Source: Porphyra umbilicalis
Taxonomy: Eukaryota > Rhodophyta > Bangiophyceae > Bangiales > Bangiaceae
Reading direction: 5' to 3'
Assembly: GCA_002049455.2 (NCBI GenBank)
Contig: KV918785.1
Location: 362,827-426,826 of the forward strand
DNA length: 64,000 bases
Made by a program: the position numbers and the translations under genes. Positions 42,095 to 53,064 of this stretch are shown one piece after another. The notes under the pieces were generated by a model. That model made no database searches. It worked only from the letters and a program-made list of their open reading frames with translations, and was not told the DNA's origin. The stretch's first letter is position 1. Every line of letters starts with the position of its first letter.

Positions 42095-43928
42095 TCACGG
42101 CAGGCACACGCGCAGCGCGACCTCGTCCAAAAACAGCTTGAAGGCGTTGCCCGACAGCCCCGGCCCGACGCCGGGCGACCCCCCGCTGCCGAGCGTGACC
42201 GTTGACGGGAATTGGACGCGGCCGGCGAGCCGCAGGGCGGTGCGCCCTTCCAGAGGGATGTGGCGGCGAAAGGCAAACCCGGGGGGGGCCCCGTGCGACG
42301 TGACGCCCTGGGCGAGTAACGAAAGGAGCACAAGGAGCGGGGGCAGAGGCACAGGGGAGCGGGCAGTCGTCGACAAGAGAAACAGCGACAAGGCCGGATG
42401 GGGAGCGCGGGGACGATAAAGCGTCAATCACGGCGCCGCGTGCCTCGCCAGAAACTGATTCAGCGGCGGGCGCGTGCCGCCACGGCACTGCGGGGAGCTG
42501 CGGGGCGGGGTTGCAAGCACGCGTGGACCGCCGACGGCGAGGCTCCAAGACGGGCAGCACGCAGGCGGCAATGGCGTGGCAGCCGCCCGCAGCCATCCGC
42601 GGCATGGGCGCGTGCCGGCGCCGACGCGCAGCCTCCGCACCGGTTGGCCCCATGCTCCCGCACCCGCACCTGCACCCCCACCCCCCTGTGCCCACCCCCG
42701 TCCGTCGCCCATTCCCACCACACCTCGCCAGTCCAAAAACGCACCTCCAGCGGCACAATCGCCACGGCCAGCGCCCGCCGCCCCGACGCCACGTCGACGG
42801 ATCCCCGCACGCTGAGCGCCCCCCCCCCCCCCCCAGCGGGAAGCGTTTGGTCAGCGCCACCTCCCCCGCAGACCACGAGAGGCGGCCGCCGACGAGGCGG
42901 TCCTTCCACGACCAGCGAAAGGCCAGCCCGCCCGTGCGCGCATCCACGTCGACGCCGAGGGAGAGGCGCGTGACCGCAAAGGGGTGAAAGATTTTGCGCA
43001 GTTGCAAGCGCGTCGCCGGCCGCACGTGCCACTCGATGGGCTGGGGGGGGGGGCGCACCGAGGCGCGGCCGGGGGCCAGGAGAGAGGCGGGGAAGGGGGG
43101 GGACAGGAAAGAAAACGCGCGACGCACGAGACGCGGCCCCAAGAAAAAGAGTCGGGCGGTTAGCCAGAGCACAGCGGCTGCGCAACGCGGAGTAGACCCA
43201 CACAGCGACATGGAGACAACCGCAAGCGCCAAAGAGCAGCAGCGCTCGGCTTGCGCAGCCGCAGCGAGACCCCCCGCGCCCAAAACGTACTGGCATGTGG
43301 AGGCCGGCTCCGCTCCACCCCCCCTCCCCCCCCACCCCCCCAACCGCCCCGAGCGTCCCCCACACGTCCTCAAACGGGGGTGGCACCGCCACCGCCCCCC
43401 GCCCGTCGGTGCGCGGTGCGCCAGCGCCGGGCCCCCACCCGCTGTCTGCCTCGGCGGCCGCCGCCGCGCCGTCCCCCTCCTTGCGACGCGTCGCTTCGAC
43501 GGCGGCCGGCGGCAGGGGCAGGGGCGTCGGCCCGGTGACGACTTCGGCGCGGGAGAGGGCGTCGCCCTCGTCGCTACTCCACCCATCATCGTCGCCGGGC
43601 CACGGGCGGGCGGGGCGGGGCGCCGGCGCCGGCGCCCCCCGGGGGGGGGGCGCCCAAACGGGCCGAGGGGGGGGAGCTGCCACCCGAGGAAGCGCGCCCC
43701 GCCGGGCGGCATGGCGGGGGGTGAGGCACGGGCGGCAGCGGTGCGTGGAAGGAGGGAGGGGACGGCGCGGGGGCAGGTGCCCGCTGCCGAGGGGCGCGGA
43801 CGGGGGGACGAGCGGAGCGCGGTGCGTGAAGGAGGAGCCGCACGGAGTGGGAAACGGCAAGGACGACACCGTCGCGAGGGGGAACGCGGCAAGCGTCCCA
43901 GCCCGCACGGCGCGGGAGGTGCGGCCAA
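42095..43928 (-). CDS. Unrecognised minus-strand gene, membrane segment plus beta-rich C-terminal half
   Basis: Coding segments alternate between frames on the minus strand. An acidic PWPGDDDGWSSDEGDALSRA segment (~43550-43610) comes first, then hydrophobic SLALAVVSMSLCG and AAAVLWLTARLFFLGPRLV stretches (~43130-43240). Next is the most protein-like part, PIEWHVRPATRLQLRKIFHP, VTRLSLGVDVDARTGGLAF and WKDRLVGGRLSWSAGEVALT (~42850-43040), then LSVRGSVDVASGRRALAVAI (~42760-42820) and finally APPGFAFRRHIPLEGRTAL and NAFKLFLDEVALRVCLP, ending at 42095. Alternating strands of polar and hydrophobic residues suggest a beta-sandwich or lipid-transfer-like domain, but I recognise no family. Frame changes fall at C runs. 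The start is not determined; no suitable ATG was found near 43900. It is convergent with the helicase gene, ~170 bases apart at their 3' ends. Confidence 0.5.
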
Positions 43929-44044
43929 GATGGCTGGGACGACGAAAGCAGTGCCGACGGAGAACCAGGGCGGCGGCTCTAGCGAGGCACGAGAGTGCGC
44001 GCCCGCGCGGCACTAGTAGCTACTGTAGGATACTGTATCCTATA

Positions 44045-44486
44045 TTGCTGATCCCACAATTCTGTCCTCATCGACCAGGAACGGTTCCCTGCGGTACGGT
44101 TCTTGTGGAACTGGCCATCTATTGGTTAAACGCAGCCGTAAACAGCTGCTCAGCACGAATCTGAGACGTCCTATTGGCTCTCCCACCGCCACCTCCGTGC
44201 AGAACCGAGATCCTTCTTTTTCTTGAGATTTTCTTCTGATCCCTTCCGTGTCAAGGGAGCAACCGGCCCGCAATCGTTAGGATATCGAGATTTTCTGGAA
44301 GATACGCACAAAAGTGCAGAAAAACGAAGGCGTCGATTGTGCGATTGGGGGCCGTACGGACACATTCTGTAAAGATCGGGCCGGACATGCACTGCTGTCG
44401 GACTGCTCGACCAATGAGAGATCTGCATTCATTGCCGTTCCACTACCGTTCCGAGGCGATGAGGACAGAATTGGGGGATCAGCAAT
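44045..44486. mobile_element. MITE-like element, 442 bp, TA target duplication
   Basis: The terminal inverted repeats match at 28 of 29 positions: TTGCTGATCCC(A/C)CAATTC... at the left, inverse at the right, with TA at 44043-44044 and 44487-44488. The inverted similarity fades further in (GGAACGGTT against GGAACGGTA). It is non-coding. A second, degraded copy lies at 36745-37171 in the opposite orientation. Confidence 0.85.
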
Positions 44487-44606
44487 AGCGAGCCCAGGCC
44501 GCAGGTCGCCGAGGGGCCGCTCACTCGCCGAGCACGGTGGACCGAGTCCTTCTGGCGGCACGTTGGAAGTGGCACATTTGGATGTGAGAGTTCAAAGTGG
44601 GCTGTA

Positions 44607-45035
44607 CGTGTGGCTCCCTACGATAGAATCGTCATTCTAACCGAGTAGCGCGAAACATATATATTGTATTTTAAATTTTACGTATACCAAAGCGATCGCT
44701 CCGATGGATGAAAGGTGTTCTTCAGTTTTCCTGTGACTGATGGCATGCAACAGGATTCTCCTTGATTGCGTCACGCACATGCTGGGAGGTTTACGGCTGA
44801 GGGCCCCGAGGCCTGGCCTGTGGAGGTATTGGGAACTTGTAGCCGACCCGCCTGAAGCAGCCATGTCGAAAGTAGCGAAAATGTGCAGAATATGTTCATC
44901 TTAAAGCTCGGTGGTTGAAAGTTGGGCCATGTTGATGAACTCAGCTGCGTTGGAAAGATCTCACAGTGGCAGACATGCAACTCTGAAATGTACAATCTGC
45001 TAAATATTGCAATTCTATCGTAGGGAGCCACACTG
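44607..45035. mobile_element. Tc1/mariner-type MITE, 429 bp
   Basis: GTGTGGCTCCCTACGATAG (44608) is repeated inverted as CTATCGTAGGGAGCCACAC (to 45033), 22 identical bases in all. TA flanks at 44605-44606 and 45036-45037 give termini TAC(A)GTGTGG, close to the TACAGT ends of Tc1-like elements. No transposase frame. It lies 120 bases from the previous element, which is a different family. Confidence 0.85.
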
Positions 45036-45192
45036 TATGCACTCACAGGCCGAAAAGAAAGTACGCCATTGATGCGTGAACTGCAGAAAGTAACACCCTT
45101 GTGCTGGATGAACATAATGGCGGAACTGTGCCCGAGAGAAGACGGGGACTGCTCCCCGACGCCTTCGTCACGCCGGCGCAACGTCCTTGCCG

Positions 45193-46092
45193 ATGCTGCT
45201 GACGGTCACCGCCGCTGTGGTCGCCCTCGACTGTTTCGAACGCCGCCCCAACGTTGCGCAAGTCCTGTTGCGTCTTGCGTCCCTGCATCGGTGTTGCACC
45301 TACCTACCCCCAACTCCGTTCTCCCCACCGCCGCTGGCTGATCATGGGGTTCGCACACCGGCTGGACGCGGGCCGCCGGCGGCGGGCGCGAGGACGGGCG
45401 AGCGGCTGGCCCCCCTCTCCCCCCCCCCCTTCCTGCTGGTCACCCTCGCCCTGGCCGCCGTCGTTGCGGCTCTCGCCTCCTCCCCCACCGCCGCCTTGCA
45501 GTTGGTCGTCCCCTTTGCCGCCCGCAAGTGCGTGTCGGAGGACCTCCCCCCCGCCACCCACGTGCGCGGGGACGTGCGCGTCGCTGCCGGCAATGGGGAC
45601 ATGCCCCTCGACCTGATTGTCACCGACACACGCGGCGTCGTGGTGTATCACGCGTCCAACGTGGCAACGTCCGCCTTCTCCTTTGTCACCTCCCCGCCGT
45701 CGGCGCACAGCCCGCGGATGGCGCTCGCGGCCTACCGCTTTTGTTTCCACCACCAGGCGCACCTGCACGAGGCACACCAGCCGGGGTGGGAGCGCCGCGT
45801 CACCGTCGCCGTCACGCGGCAGCGCCCGGAGACGCAGGTGGCGGGTGTCGCCCGCACCGCGCACGTGTCGGCGGTCGAGGCGCGGATGCGGGAGGTGGAG
45901 GACCTCGTCGAGGGGCTCGTCGGGGGGTTGGACGCGGCGTCAGAGGCCGCCTCGGAGGTCGAGGAGGTGCAAGCCAAGGTGCGGCAGTGGGTGTGGGTGA
46001 TGGCCGTCCTCGGGTGCGTGGTGATTATCGGTGGGGGGGCGGCGCAGGTGTGGTACTTGCGGCGGCTGTTTACAAAAAAGCGCTTGATGTAG
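45193..46092 (+). CDS. p24/EMP24 family (GOLD-domain) cargo receptor
   Basis: Type I membrane protein of the early secretory pathway that links cargo to COPI/COPII coats. A hydrophobic signal FLLVTLALAAVVAALASSPTA (residues ~80-100 from the ATG at 45193) precedes the GOLD beta-sandwich (LVVPFAARKCVSEDLPPATH, GVVVYHASNVATSAFSFV, MALAAYRFCFHH). A heptad-rich helix (ARMREVEDLVEGLVGGLD...EEVQAKV), one transmembrane segment (~266-288) and a short tail LRRLFTKKRLM with a dilysine-type COPI motif follow. The signal sits too far inside. A better start may be the ATG at 45343 (MGFAHRLDAGRRRR), which is out of frame only because of the C run at ~45418-45428. Length from that ATG would be normal for p24 proteins. 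Confidence 0.85.
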   Translation: MLLTVTAAVVALDCFERRPNVAQVLLRLASLHRCCTYLPPTPFSPPPLADHGVRTPAGRGPPAAGARTGERLAPLSPPPFLLVTLALAAVVAALASSPTAALQLVVPFAARKCVSEDLPPATHVRGDVRVAAGNGDMPLDLIVTDTRGVVVYHASNVATSAFSFVTSPPSAHSPRMALAAYRFCFHHQAHLHEAHQPGWERRVTVAVTRQRPETQVAGVARTAHVSAVEARMREVEDLVEGLVGGLDAASEAASEVEEVQAKVRQWVWVMAVLGCVVIIGGGAAQVWYLRRLFTKKRLM

Positions 46093-46364
46093 AGGGGTGA
46101 GGGGACGAGGGGGGGAGGGGGGGGGGCAGCGAGCTAGCCGCCAAAATCGGTGGCTTGGGCTGTTTACCTCACTGTCTAGTTGCTTGTTTTTGTTTAGAAG
46201 GGGGGCCGCCGGCCGCGGCGTACGCGTTGACCTGTCGCCCACGCCCCGCGGCACCCCGTGCGCCCGGTGCTTTGCCTCGCGGCGCCCTGCTATGACTCCT
46301 GTCGCGCATCCCGAGAGGTTGTATGTGCCCCACGTGGGCGTCACCTTGGAGGTGGCTGTACCGC

Positions 46365-47240
46365 TCACGTCTGCGGCATCTGCGACGACGGCGGCGGTGG
46401 CGTCGGCCACTGCTCCCCCAACAACTGCCTGCACTTGTCCATGACCGCCGCCCACGCCGGACCCCCCCCCTCCACCATCTGGTAGTGGTCCACCCCCGGC
46501 AGCAGAAGCGTGTGTACCCCGCCCCCAACCGTCGCCACGTACCGGTCGACGTACCGCGGCGGCACGTCCACGTCGTCCGCCCCCGCCACGAGCAGCGTCC
46601 GGGCCGGGTCGTAGCACCCCCCCGCCCCCCACGCCACGGGGCTGGACGCGGCCACCACCGCCGTCCACCCCGGTCCCCCGCGGCGGGCGCCGAGGTACCG
46701 CTCCGCCTCATCACCCCCGTCGCCGAGGCCGTCGGCGGCGGCGGCATCCAAGTCGGTGACCGCCGCCAAGCCGACGGCCAGCGGCGTCACGCCGAGGCGA
46801 CCCGCCACGTTGGCGGCGGCAGACAGCACGAGCGTACCCCCCGCCGAGTGGCCAAACCACAGCGCGTGCGGCACGCCGGGGAAGAGCGTCGTCGCCAGCA
46901 GCGTCACCGCCGCGGCCGCGTCTTTGGCGGGGCCGGGGGCGACGCCGCCGGTATCGTCCCGGCGCCGATACTCAACCTCCACGGGGGTGAATCCAGCAGC
47001 AGCCAAGGGAGCAGGTAGGGTGGTCGCGGGCGTGTTATCGATGGTCCACTTGTTTTTCCACCAACCACCGTGAAAGATGAGCGCCAGTGGTCGCGCAGGA
47101 GTACCGGACGGGGGGGCTGGCAGTACCGTGTGAACCCGCAGGAATTGGTGTGGGTGCGGTCCATAAGCGTGATCAGCGGTAGTCGTGATGGTTGAAGGGC
47201 AATGTGTGAACGCAGGTAGGGTCGTCGGAGGAGCCGCCAT
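46365..47240 (-). CDS. Alpha/beta hydrolase, kynurenine formamidase/esterase-like
   Basis: 291 residues, uninterrupted, from an ATG at 47240. The oxyanion-hole motif HGGWW is at 57-61, the nucleophile elbow G-H-S-A-G at 130-134 (Ser132), the acid is probably in AGADDVDVPPRY (Asp222-225), and the catalytic His252 is in VDHYQM. The HGG-W form and the overall size match the HSL/BD-FAE and kynurenine formamidase side of the alpha/beta-hydrolase fold. The natural substrate cannot be told. There is no clear signal peptide; the N-terminus (THCPSTITTTADHAYGPHP) looks cytosolic. Tail to tail with the p24 gene, ~270 bases apart. One of the few genes here without a frame problem. Confidence 0.85.
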   Translation of the reverse strand: MAAPPTTLPAFTHCPSTITTTADHAYGPHPHQFLRVHTVLPAPPSGTPARPLALIFHGGWWKNKWTIDNTPATTLPAPLAAAGFTPVEVEYRRRDDTGGVAPGPAKDAAAAVTLLATTLFPGVPHALWFGHSAGGTLVLSAAANVAGRLGVTPLAVGLAAVTDLDAAAADGLGDGGDEAERYLGARRGGPGWTAVVAASSPVAWGAGGCYDPARTLLVAGADDVDVPPRYVDRYVATVGGGVHTLLLPGVDHYQMVEGGGPAWAAVMDKCRQLLGEQWPTPPPPSSQMPQT

Positions 47241-47345
47241 GATGAAGTGTTCGGGTGCACCGCTGCTGAAGTGCCGTGCCCGTCACGTCACGTGTGGTGG
47301 TGTGTGTCCAGCTGGCGAGAAGACGCTGCGCGGTGACCATCGCCT

Positions 47346-47513
47346 ATGGCTGTTTTCTCTGATTTTGGGCTTTCTGGAACCGAAACAAGTCCAAATCGGG
47401 ACGTGATCTGGTTGGAGCACGTCCATTTCTGTCGCGTTCATTGGCTGAGGTTGCTGGTTCCGCCGCTGCTGTTGTTCCTGTGCACACATTGGCCAAAATT
47501 AGAAAACAGCCAT
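47346..47513. repeat. Short foldback element, ~168 bp
   Basis: ATGGCTGTTTTCT at 47346 recurs inverted (AGAAAACAGCCAT) ending at 47513, followed inwards by TGATTTTGG against CCAAAATT. Flanks are not clearly duplicated. It may be a small MITE or a chance foldback. Confidence 0.5.
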
Positions 47514-47872
47514 TCTCGATTACTTAGTATAGACTTCAACGCTGACCAGTGCGGTCCCAGATCCACTTTTTCCAACCATCACTGAATGGAAGGCAGAGAC
47601 CCGAGGGCTCGCGGATGAAGTTGCTGAGCTCTCGGCCATGCGCAGGACCCACTGTCGTACTGATTTATGGCACGTGCGTCTGGCGGATGCGCCTCTCGGA
47701 TGGCCTTTGTCTCTCACGGGTCCGCCTCTTTGATGGTCGCTGTTCCCCTTTGCGTTGGACCCACCCCGTTGCACGCGACACTGCCGGTGGGGCGCGACCT
47801 TTCAAAGGACGACCAACGCGCGCCCGTCGACCCACGCGCCAGACCGATGACCGCCCCCCCCCAGGCCCGCCA

Positions 47873-48711
47873 ATGCCCTCCCTTTCGTCCGGCCGCGTGC
47901 TCGCCGCCGCCGCCGTTGCCGCCGTCGCCGCCGTCGCCGCCGTCGCCGCCCGCCCTCGCTGCCACGAGCGCCCCCCCCCCCCCCCCCCAATGGCCGCGGC
48001 GGCCATCACCACCCGCCTCAGCGCGCCGTCCCCCACCCTCCGCGCCGCCGCGTCGCGCGTCACCGCCGCCGCGGGCGCGACGGGCACCCGCGACGCGGCC
48101 GTGGCGCTCTACCGCCACGTCCGCGACGCGGTCGCCTTTGGCTTCACCGGCGCCTTTGACGGCGCGTCGCCCGAGGCGACGCTGGCGGCGGGGCGGGGCC
48201 ACTGCACGCCCAAGGCGGCGCTGCTCGCGGGTCTGCTCAACATCCTCGACGGCGTGTCGGCGGCGACGCGCTTCGTGCGCCTCGACGGGGGGGTGCTGCG
48301 TGGCGTCCTCGGCGACGGGGCGCCGCCGACCGTCGTGCACGCGTACGTGGAGGTGCGGGGGGTGAACGGGGGGGGGGGGGGGGGGGGGAACCCCTCCGCC
48401 TCGACGGGTTTGTGGTGGACGCGCCACTGGCGGCGGCGGCGGCCGCCCGCCTCGCCGCCGAAGGCGCGTTGGCTGGCTATGGCGTGCACGCGGGCGGGCG
48501 TTCCGACTGGGACGGCCGCACCGACTGCTTCATCCAAATGGCCGACGAGGTGGCGCAGGTCAGTCGGGATTGGGGGTTGTGGGACGAGCCGGCCAAGTTC
48601 CTCGACAGCGACGCCAACCCGCAGCGGCTGCCGCTGCTCGTGCGGCCCCTCTTTTGGGTGCCCGCGTCATTGATCAATCGCCGCATCGACCGCCTGCGTC
48701 GGGGGGTCTAA
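47873..48711 (+). CDS. Transglutaminase-like superfamily protein
   Basis: An N-terminal hydrophobic Ala-rich stretch (GRVLAAAAVAAVAAVAAVAA) could be a signal peptide or targeting sequence. The core then shows the papain-like triad of the transglutaminase-like fold: Cys in RGHCTPKAALLAGLLN, His in PTVVHAYVEV and Asp in DGFVVDAPL. After the Cys the text AATRFVRLDGGVLRGVLGDG is typical of bacterial-type transglutaminase-like proteins. A 20-base G run at ~48369-48388 shifts the frame between the His and Asp segments. It is probably a miscounted run, since the text on both sides is sensible and the C-terminus (WGLWDEPAKFLDSDANPQRL, to the TAA at 48709) continues normally. The substrate is unknown; it may be a protease-like or amide-hydrolysing enzyme rather than a crosslinker. 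Confidence 0.7.
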
Positions 48712-51618
48712 CAAACTGCGGGGGAGGGCGAGGGAGGGAGGGAGAGGGGCAGTGGGGAGCGTGTGGGGTGAAAAGAGGGTGGCGCCCCTGGACGATGCCA
48801 GCCAGCACCGTGCGCGCCACGCGTCAGTGACGGGATCCCCCATCCCACTCTTGCTGACGGCCGTGCCGCTCAATTGTAGACTCTACGGGCGCCCGCAAGA
48901 CCCGTGTCGACGGCGCCCGCTGCCGGGTTCTCGTCGGCTGCCGACACCGCGTCGCCGTTTTTTTGCAGCCGCCCCCACGTACAGCTTTGTGCGCAGCCAT
49001 CCACCCCGCTGAAAGGGGCTCCCGGCGCCTGCGCCTCAATCCTTGCCGCCAAGGGCGCAGTGGGTTCACTCTTGCGGCATGGAAACACATCACGAGACGG
49101 GCTGGACGGACGGCGCTCACTGGGTCGTTCGACCTCTTCTGCCCGTCACACACCCCCACAACCGGTTGTCCCGCCGCCAGCAGCGGCGACAGCCCGCAGT
49201 GGAGGGACGGATCGGCTGACTGCGATCAGCGGGACGCGGCGGGGGGCGCTTCCCAGATCAGCATATGGCCGCTATGGCGTGCACCACGTGCAGGCGCGTT
49301 GCGCGCATCGTCAAAAAAAAACGACGTTCCGAACGGGAGCCTGGGCGGGAGTCCTGTTCGCGGACCGGCTGGACGGGAGCCGATTCTGTTCACCCTTCCG
49401 TTCGAGAACGGGAGACCAAACGGGAGGAAATCCCGTTCAGGATAATCTGTGCCAGGCTCTGGCCGCCTCGCAGACCAAACACGAGGTCCTTTGTTAGGCC
49501 ATTCTTACAAGGGGCCAATAGGCGCACTATATTCCGTTCAACACCTTATCTCCCGCTAATTATCAGATATCTGCGGCCCGCTGCCATGAGGACAATGCAA
49601 TTGCGTCTCGTAGAGGTCCGAAGGCCGGGGCATTGGTCGCGCTGAGAGAGCCAATTCCCAAGTTGGCGACTGCACGTCTTAGCCGCGTTGTCCCGTCATC
49701 GACGAACAGATCTGCTCCGAACCGCGGTTGCCTTCGTCGTGGTCGTGAGTCGTGTGTGAGGCTGTTTGAGTTGCCTGCCCACGTCAGGTATATCTTCATG
49801 CCGCATTTTGGGGGGGGGGGGGGGTGAGGTGCGGATTCTTACGGCAGTCGGCGGCCGCGCCTCCAGTGCCACGTCCTCCTCGTGTAGGTCCCGTCTTCAC
49901 CCGCACCTCACCCCCGTCCGTTCCCTTTCATCACCTTATGCGCTTGGCTGCTTCCTCTTTTCCATGTTAATTCGCCCACCTGTGTCTGACTGTTGACCTT
50001 CTTCGGGGGTGCAGGATGTGGGAGGGCAGGTGGCGTCCCTTTGTAAGAGGGTGGGGGGGCGGTTGCTTGGAGCATCTTGTGTTGCTCGGGTGGCTTGCAG
50101 TGGACATGAGGGTTGACGCCGGCCGCCATATGTGGCGCAGGGTCGTGCAGTGATTTCTTGCCTCAAGCCAGACGTCTTCTGACCGTTTTCCTTTTGCTCT
50201 GTTGTTCCGCGTTGCTGTTTCCTTGTTTCTTTTCATTCTTTATTTCTTGTGCTCGACTGGGCTTGTCTTCCCAGTACGTGGGGTGGGGGGGGAGAGATGA
50301 GGATGGCGATATTCTGTGAGGGGAGAGGGGGGGATGTGTCGGCTCATAGTCAGTTTGTCTGGGCCAGGTGCTTGTTGGTTGGGGTGCCAGTGGTGCTGGG
50401 TGACGGGCTTGGCTCTGTCTTCGCTTGCGACAGTGCGTATGAGGGTGATAGTGGCGGTGGGTGACCGTGGCCGTGGCCGTGGTCACCGTCTTCCGCCCTC
50501 CGTGAGGGCGATTGTGAGCCTATCGATCCGGGTTTTTTTCCCGGTTCCGATCGCGGCCTAATGGATCTGTGACTGCGCCGTCGGTCCAGGTTTTACCGGA
50601 GGGCAGAGTAAATGCAGGTGTGTAGCAATTTCATCACGAGCCATTGGTCCTTAGGGCTTGCTTCTTAGCAGATTCAAGCCCAAAGATGCCTGGCAAGTGT
50701 AGGAGTCCCGTGACCCAGAGCCATGCACCGGAACATGTATGGAACCGGAGTCCTGCCCGTTCGCGAACAGCTGCCTGGACAGAAGGCTGAACGGGAGGAG
50801 CCCTCGTCCAGGGCGTCGACCAATATGACGATTGGCGGGCGTCCCCGATTTCAATCGATGTACTTGTCCCATGGGTGGGCCACGGGCCCCCATCCGCCGC
50901 CACCCGCAATCCGCCTCCCGCTTCCGTTCGCCGCCCGTCGGGCACGCCACTCGGCGACCTGCGGTCGCCTCGCCCCTCGGGCGAGCGCCGGCCGAGCACC
51001 ACAGAATTGTCGGCTGCGGCCTCAGGGCCCGCAGGCCTCCAGCTGGACACCGTCGACCCCGCCGCTTTTGCACGGCGCTGCCCGTCACGGGGGCGGGCGG
51101 TCGGCCCCCGCCACGCGCCGCAACCGTCGTGCACGTGCGGCCCGCAGCCGCCTCGCTGCTGCAGTCCCCCCTTGCCCTGCGCGGCGCCGCGCACATTGCT
51201 GTCCCGCCTGTGTTTCGTTTGCTTCCACCTGCGGCGGCGGTCTGGTTTTGCGCCTGCCTACCCCCCCCTCCCCCTGACTCCCCCCTCTTGGGGACACCCC
51301 CGGGAGACGCCCCCCTGCACGACTGCCGCCGATTCCCGCGGCGTTACTTTGCCTGCGCGCCCGCGACCGTGAGCCGCTGTGCGCCCCCGTCTCGTCTGAC
51401 GGGCGCCCTGCGGGCGACGGTCAAGAGCGGTGCCACGCAGCCGCCGCTACCTTTTTCTGCACTACCGGCCACGTCACCCACCCACCGTCGTCGCGCCCCC
51501 CCTCCGCCCCCACCCTCGCCCCCACCCTCATCCCCGCATCTCGGCTGTCGACCACACGTCTCTCCCTCCCACCCTACTCGCCTCGCTGATCCACCCCGGC
51601 TTGCCCCGGCCCGCCACC
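48712..51618. other. Long intergenic region with dispersed inverted motifs
   Basis: No gene is supported over 2.9 kb. Around 49330-49440 GAACGGGA(G/C) occurs several times in both orientations. A related segment (GGAGTCCTG...TTCGCG...CTGGACAGAAG...GAACGGGAG) recurs at 50737-50797, so these look like two diverged copies of a repeat. The stretch 49900-50560 is T/G-rich without features. The C-rich stretch 50880-51610 just upstream of the D27 gene holds long but non-conserved frames. Confidence 0.5.
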
Positions 51619-52564
51619 ATGGCCTTTGTACCGGTGGCGCCCATAGGCACCCACACGCGCCCGCCGCGCCTGACGATGCGCCGGCCGGCCATGCGGGTCT
51701 CGTCGCCCCCCCCAACCCCACCACCGCCTCCCCGGCGGCCGCGACGCCGACGACGCCCGCGGCGACGCCCGCCGCCCTCCCCCCCCCGCCCGGCGGCAGC
51801 CGCCGCTCCCCGCCGACGGGGCGCTCCCGCCCCTCACCCCTGAGCTCATTGCCGCCGCCAGCCGGCGGTCGACCGTCGAGTTCCCCGACGCGGGGGCGCC
51901 CCCCCCCGCCGACGGCCCCGTGGCCAAGGCGGCCATCACCCTCTTCCGCCGCGCCATGCGCCCGCACGTGGGGTGGAAGTCCCCCGAGGCCGGCTACCCC
52001 GGCCTCGTGGCCGAGTGCCGCATGGCCCTCCTCCGCCTCAGCCCCGCCGCCCAATCGCGGATGGTGCGGTCGGTGCTCGGCGCGACGTTTGCCAAACCGT
52101 GGGGCACCTGGTTCTACGCCACCTTTTGTGGGGACCCGACGCTCTCCGCGGGCTTCACCCCGGTGGCGTTTGAGTGGCTCGTCGGCCCCGCCCGTGTCGT
52201 CTCCCCGGCGGAAGCGGCGGGGGACCCGCCCGTCGGCGGCGGCGGCGCCGCGACGACGGCCGCCCCGGGCACGGTCGTCAAGATTGACCGGTGCCGGCTG
52301 CTCGCCGAGGGCGGCTGCAAGGGGATGTGCGTCAACTTGTGTCAGCAGCCGACGCAGCAGTGGTTTGAGGGCCTCGGCATGGACGTGACGCTGACGCCCG
52401 ATTGGGAGACGGGCGGGTGCGAAATGGCGTGGGGCGTCAAGGCACCGGCGACGCAGGAGGACGAGGCGGTGGGGGCGCCCTGCTTTGGGGGGTGCGGCGT
52501 GGCCATGCACTGTGGCCGCGCGCGGGCGGGCCCCAAGGAGGAGGGCTGCACCTTGGCGAGGTGA
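51619..52564 (+). CDS. D27: DWARF27-like carotenoid isomerase (DUF4033)
   Basis: The ATG at 51619 sits in CCGCCACCATGG, a perfect Kozak context. The first ~70 residues are Arg/Pro/Ala-rich (MAFVPVAPIGTHTRPPRLTM), fitting a plastid transit peptide. After a C run at ~51779-51787 the reading continues in another frame: PPLTPELIAAASRRSTVEFP, then AKAAITLFRRAMRPHVGW. The diagnostic D27 C-terminal region follows: VVKIDRCRLLAEGGCKGMCV, NLCQQPTQQWFEGLGMDVTL, ETGGCEMAWG and PCFGGC. D27 proteins are plastid iron enzymes that isomerise all-trans-beta-carotene at C9, the first step of strigolactone synthesis in land plants. Algae have several D27-like clades of mostly unknown product, so the reaction here is inferred only at family level. 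Confidence 0.85.
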
Positions 52565-53064
52565 GGGGGCCCGCGCCTCCTAGGTCCTGCTCGTCGGTTG
52601 TCGTAGGAGGGCAGTTTTGTACAGGCTTGCAGTCTTCACTTTTTGTTGACGCAGAGTCACTTCTTTGAAACGTCACGCCTCGCTCTCTGAACAGTCGCTG
52701 CATACACGCTCGCGGCGGCTCAAGACGAGTGGCCGACACAACGAACAAAAAACGAGTCAATGAAAGATAAGACCAAGGTCAAGCACACCGGACGCGCCGG
52801 CTCGGACCTGCAACAAAGGCTCCCCCCGCCGCCCACCACCGTATGCCAACAATGGCACAACACAGCAGGAAAAACAGCACGCACTACTGAAGAGCAACCA
52901 CACCATGGGGCAACAGCAGCAATCGCGCCCAACACACGAGCAGTCGCAGGAAAAACACACACGAGAAAGACACCCGATCCCATGCGAAAAACAGAAGAGC
53001 AAGAAGAAAATAGCTAAACTCAGGGTGCCCCCCACCCCAAAGGACACCCCGCCCCCCCAGAGCG
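52565..53064. other. Spacer between convergent D27 and MYB genes
   Basis: 3' flanks of both genes. A-rich on the plus strand from 52740 on. A short frame at 52760-53017 has no recognisable feature. Confidence 0.5.

Noticed and set aside
42994-44164. Plus-strand frames of 290-340 codons
   Set aside because: Arg/Gly/Pro-rich antisense shadows of the minus-strand gene, whose hydrophobic and beta-rich segments look genuinely coding.
50832-52388. 518-codon plus-strand frame overlapping the D27 gene
   Set aside because: It is in a different frame from the conserved D27 residues and consists of Pro/Arg/Ala text without motifs; the Kozak ATG at 51619 is a better start.
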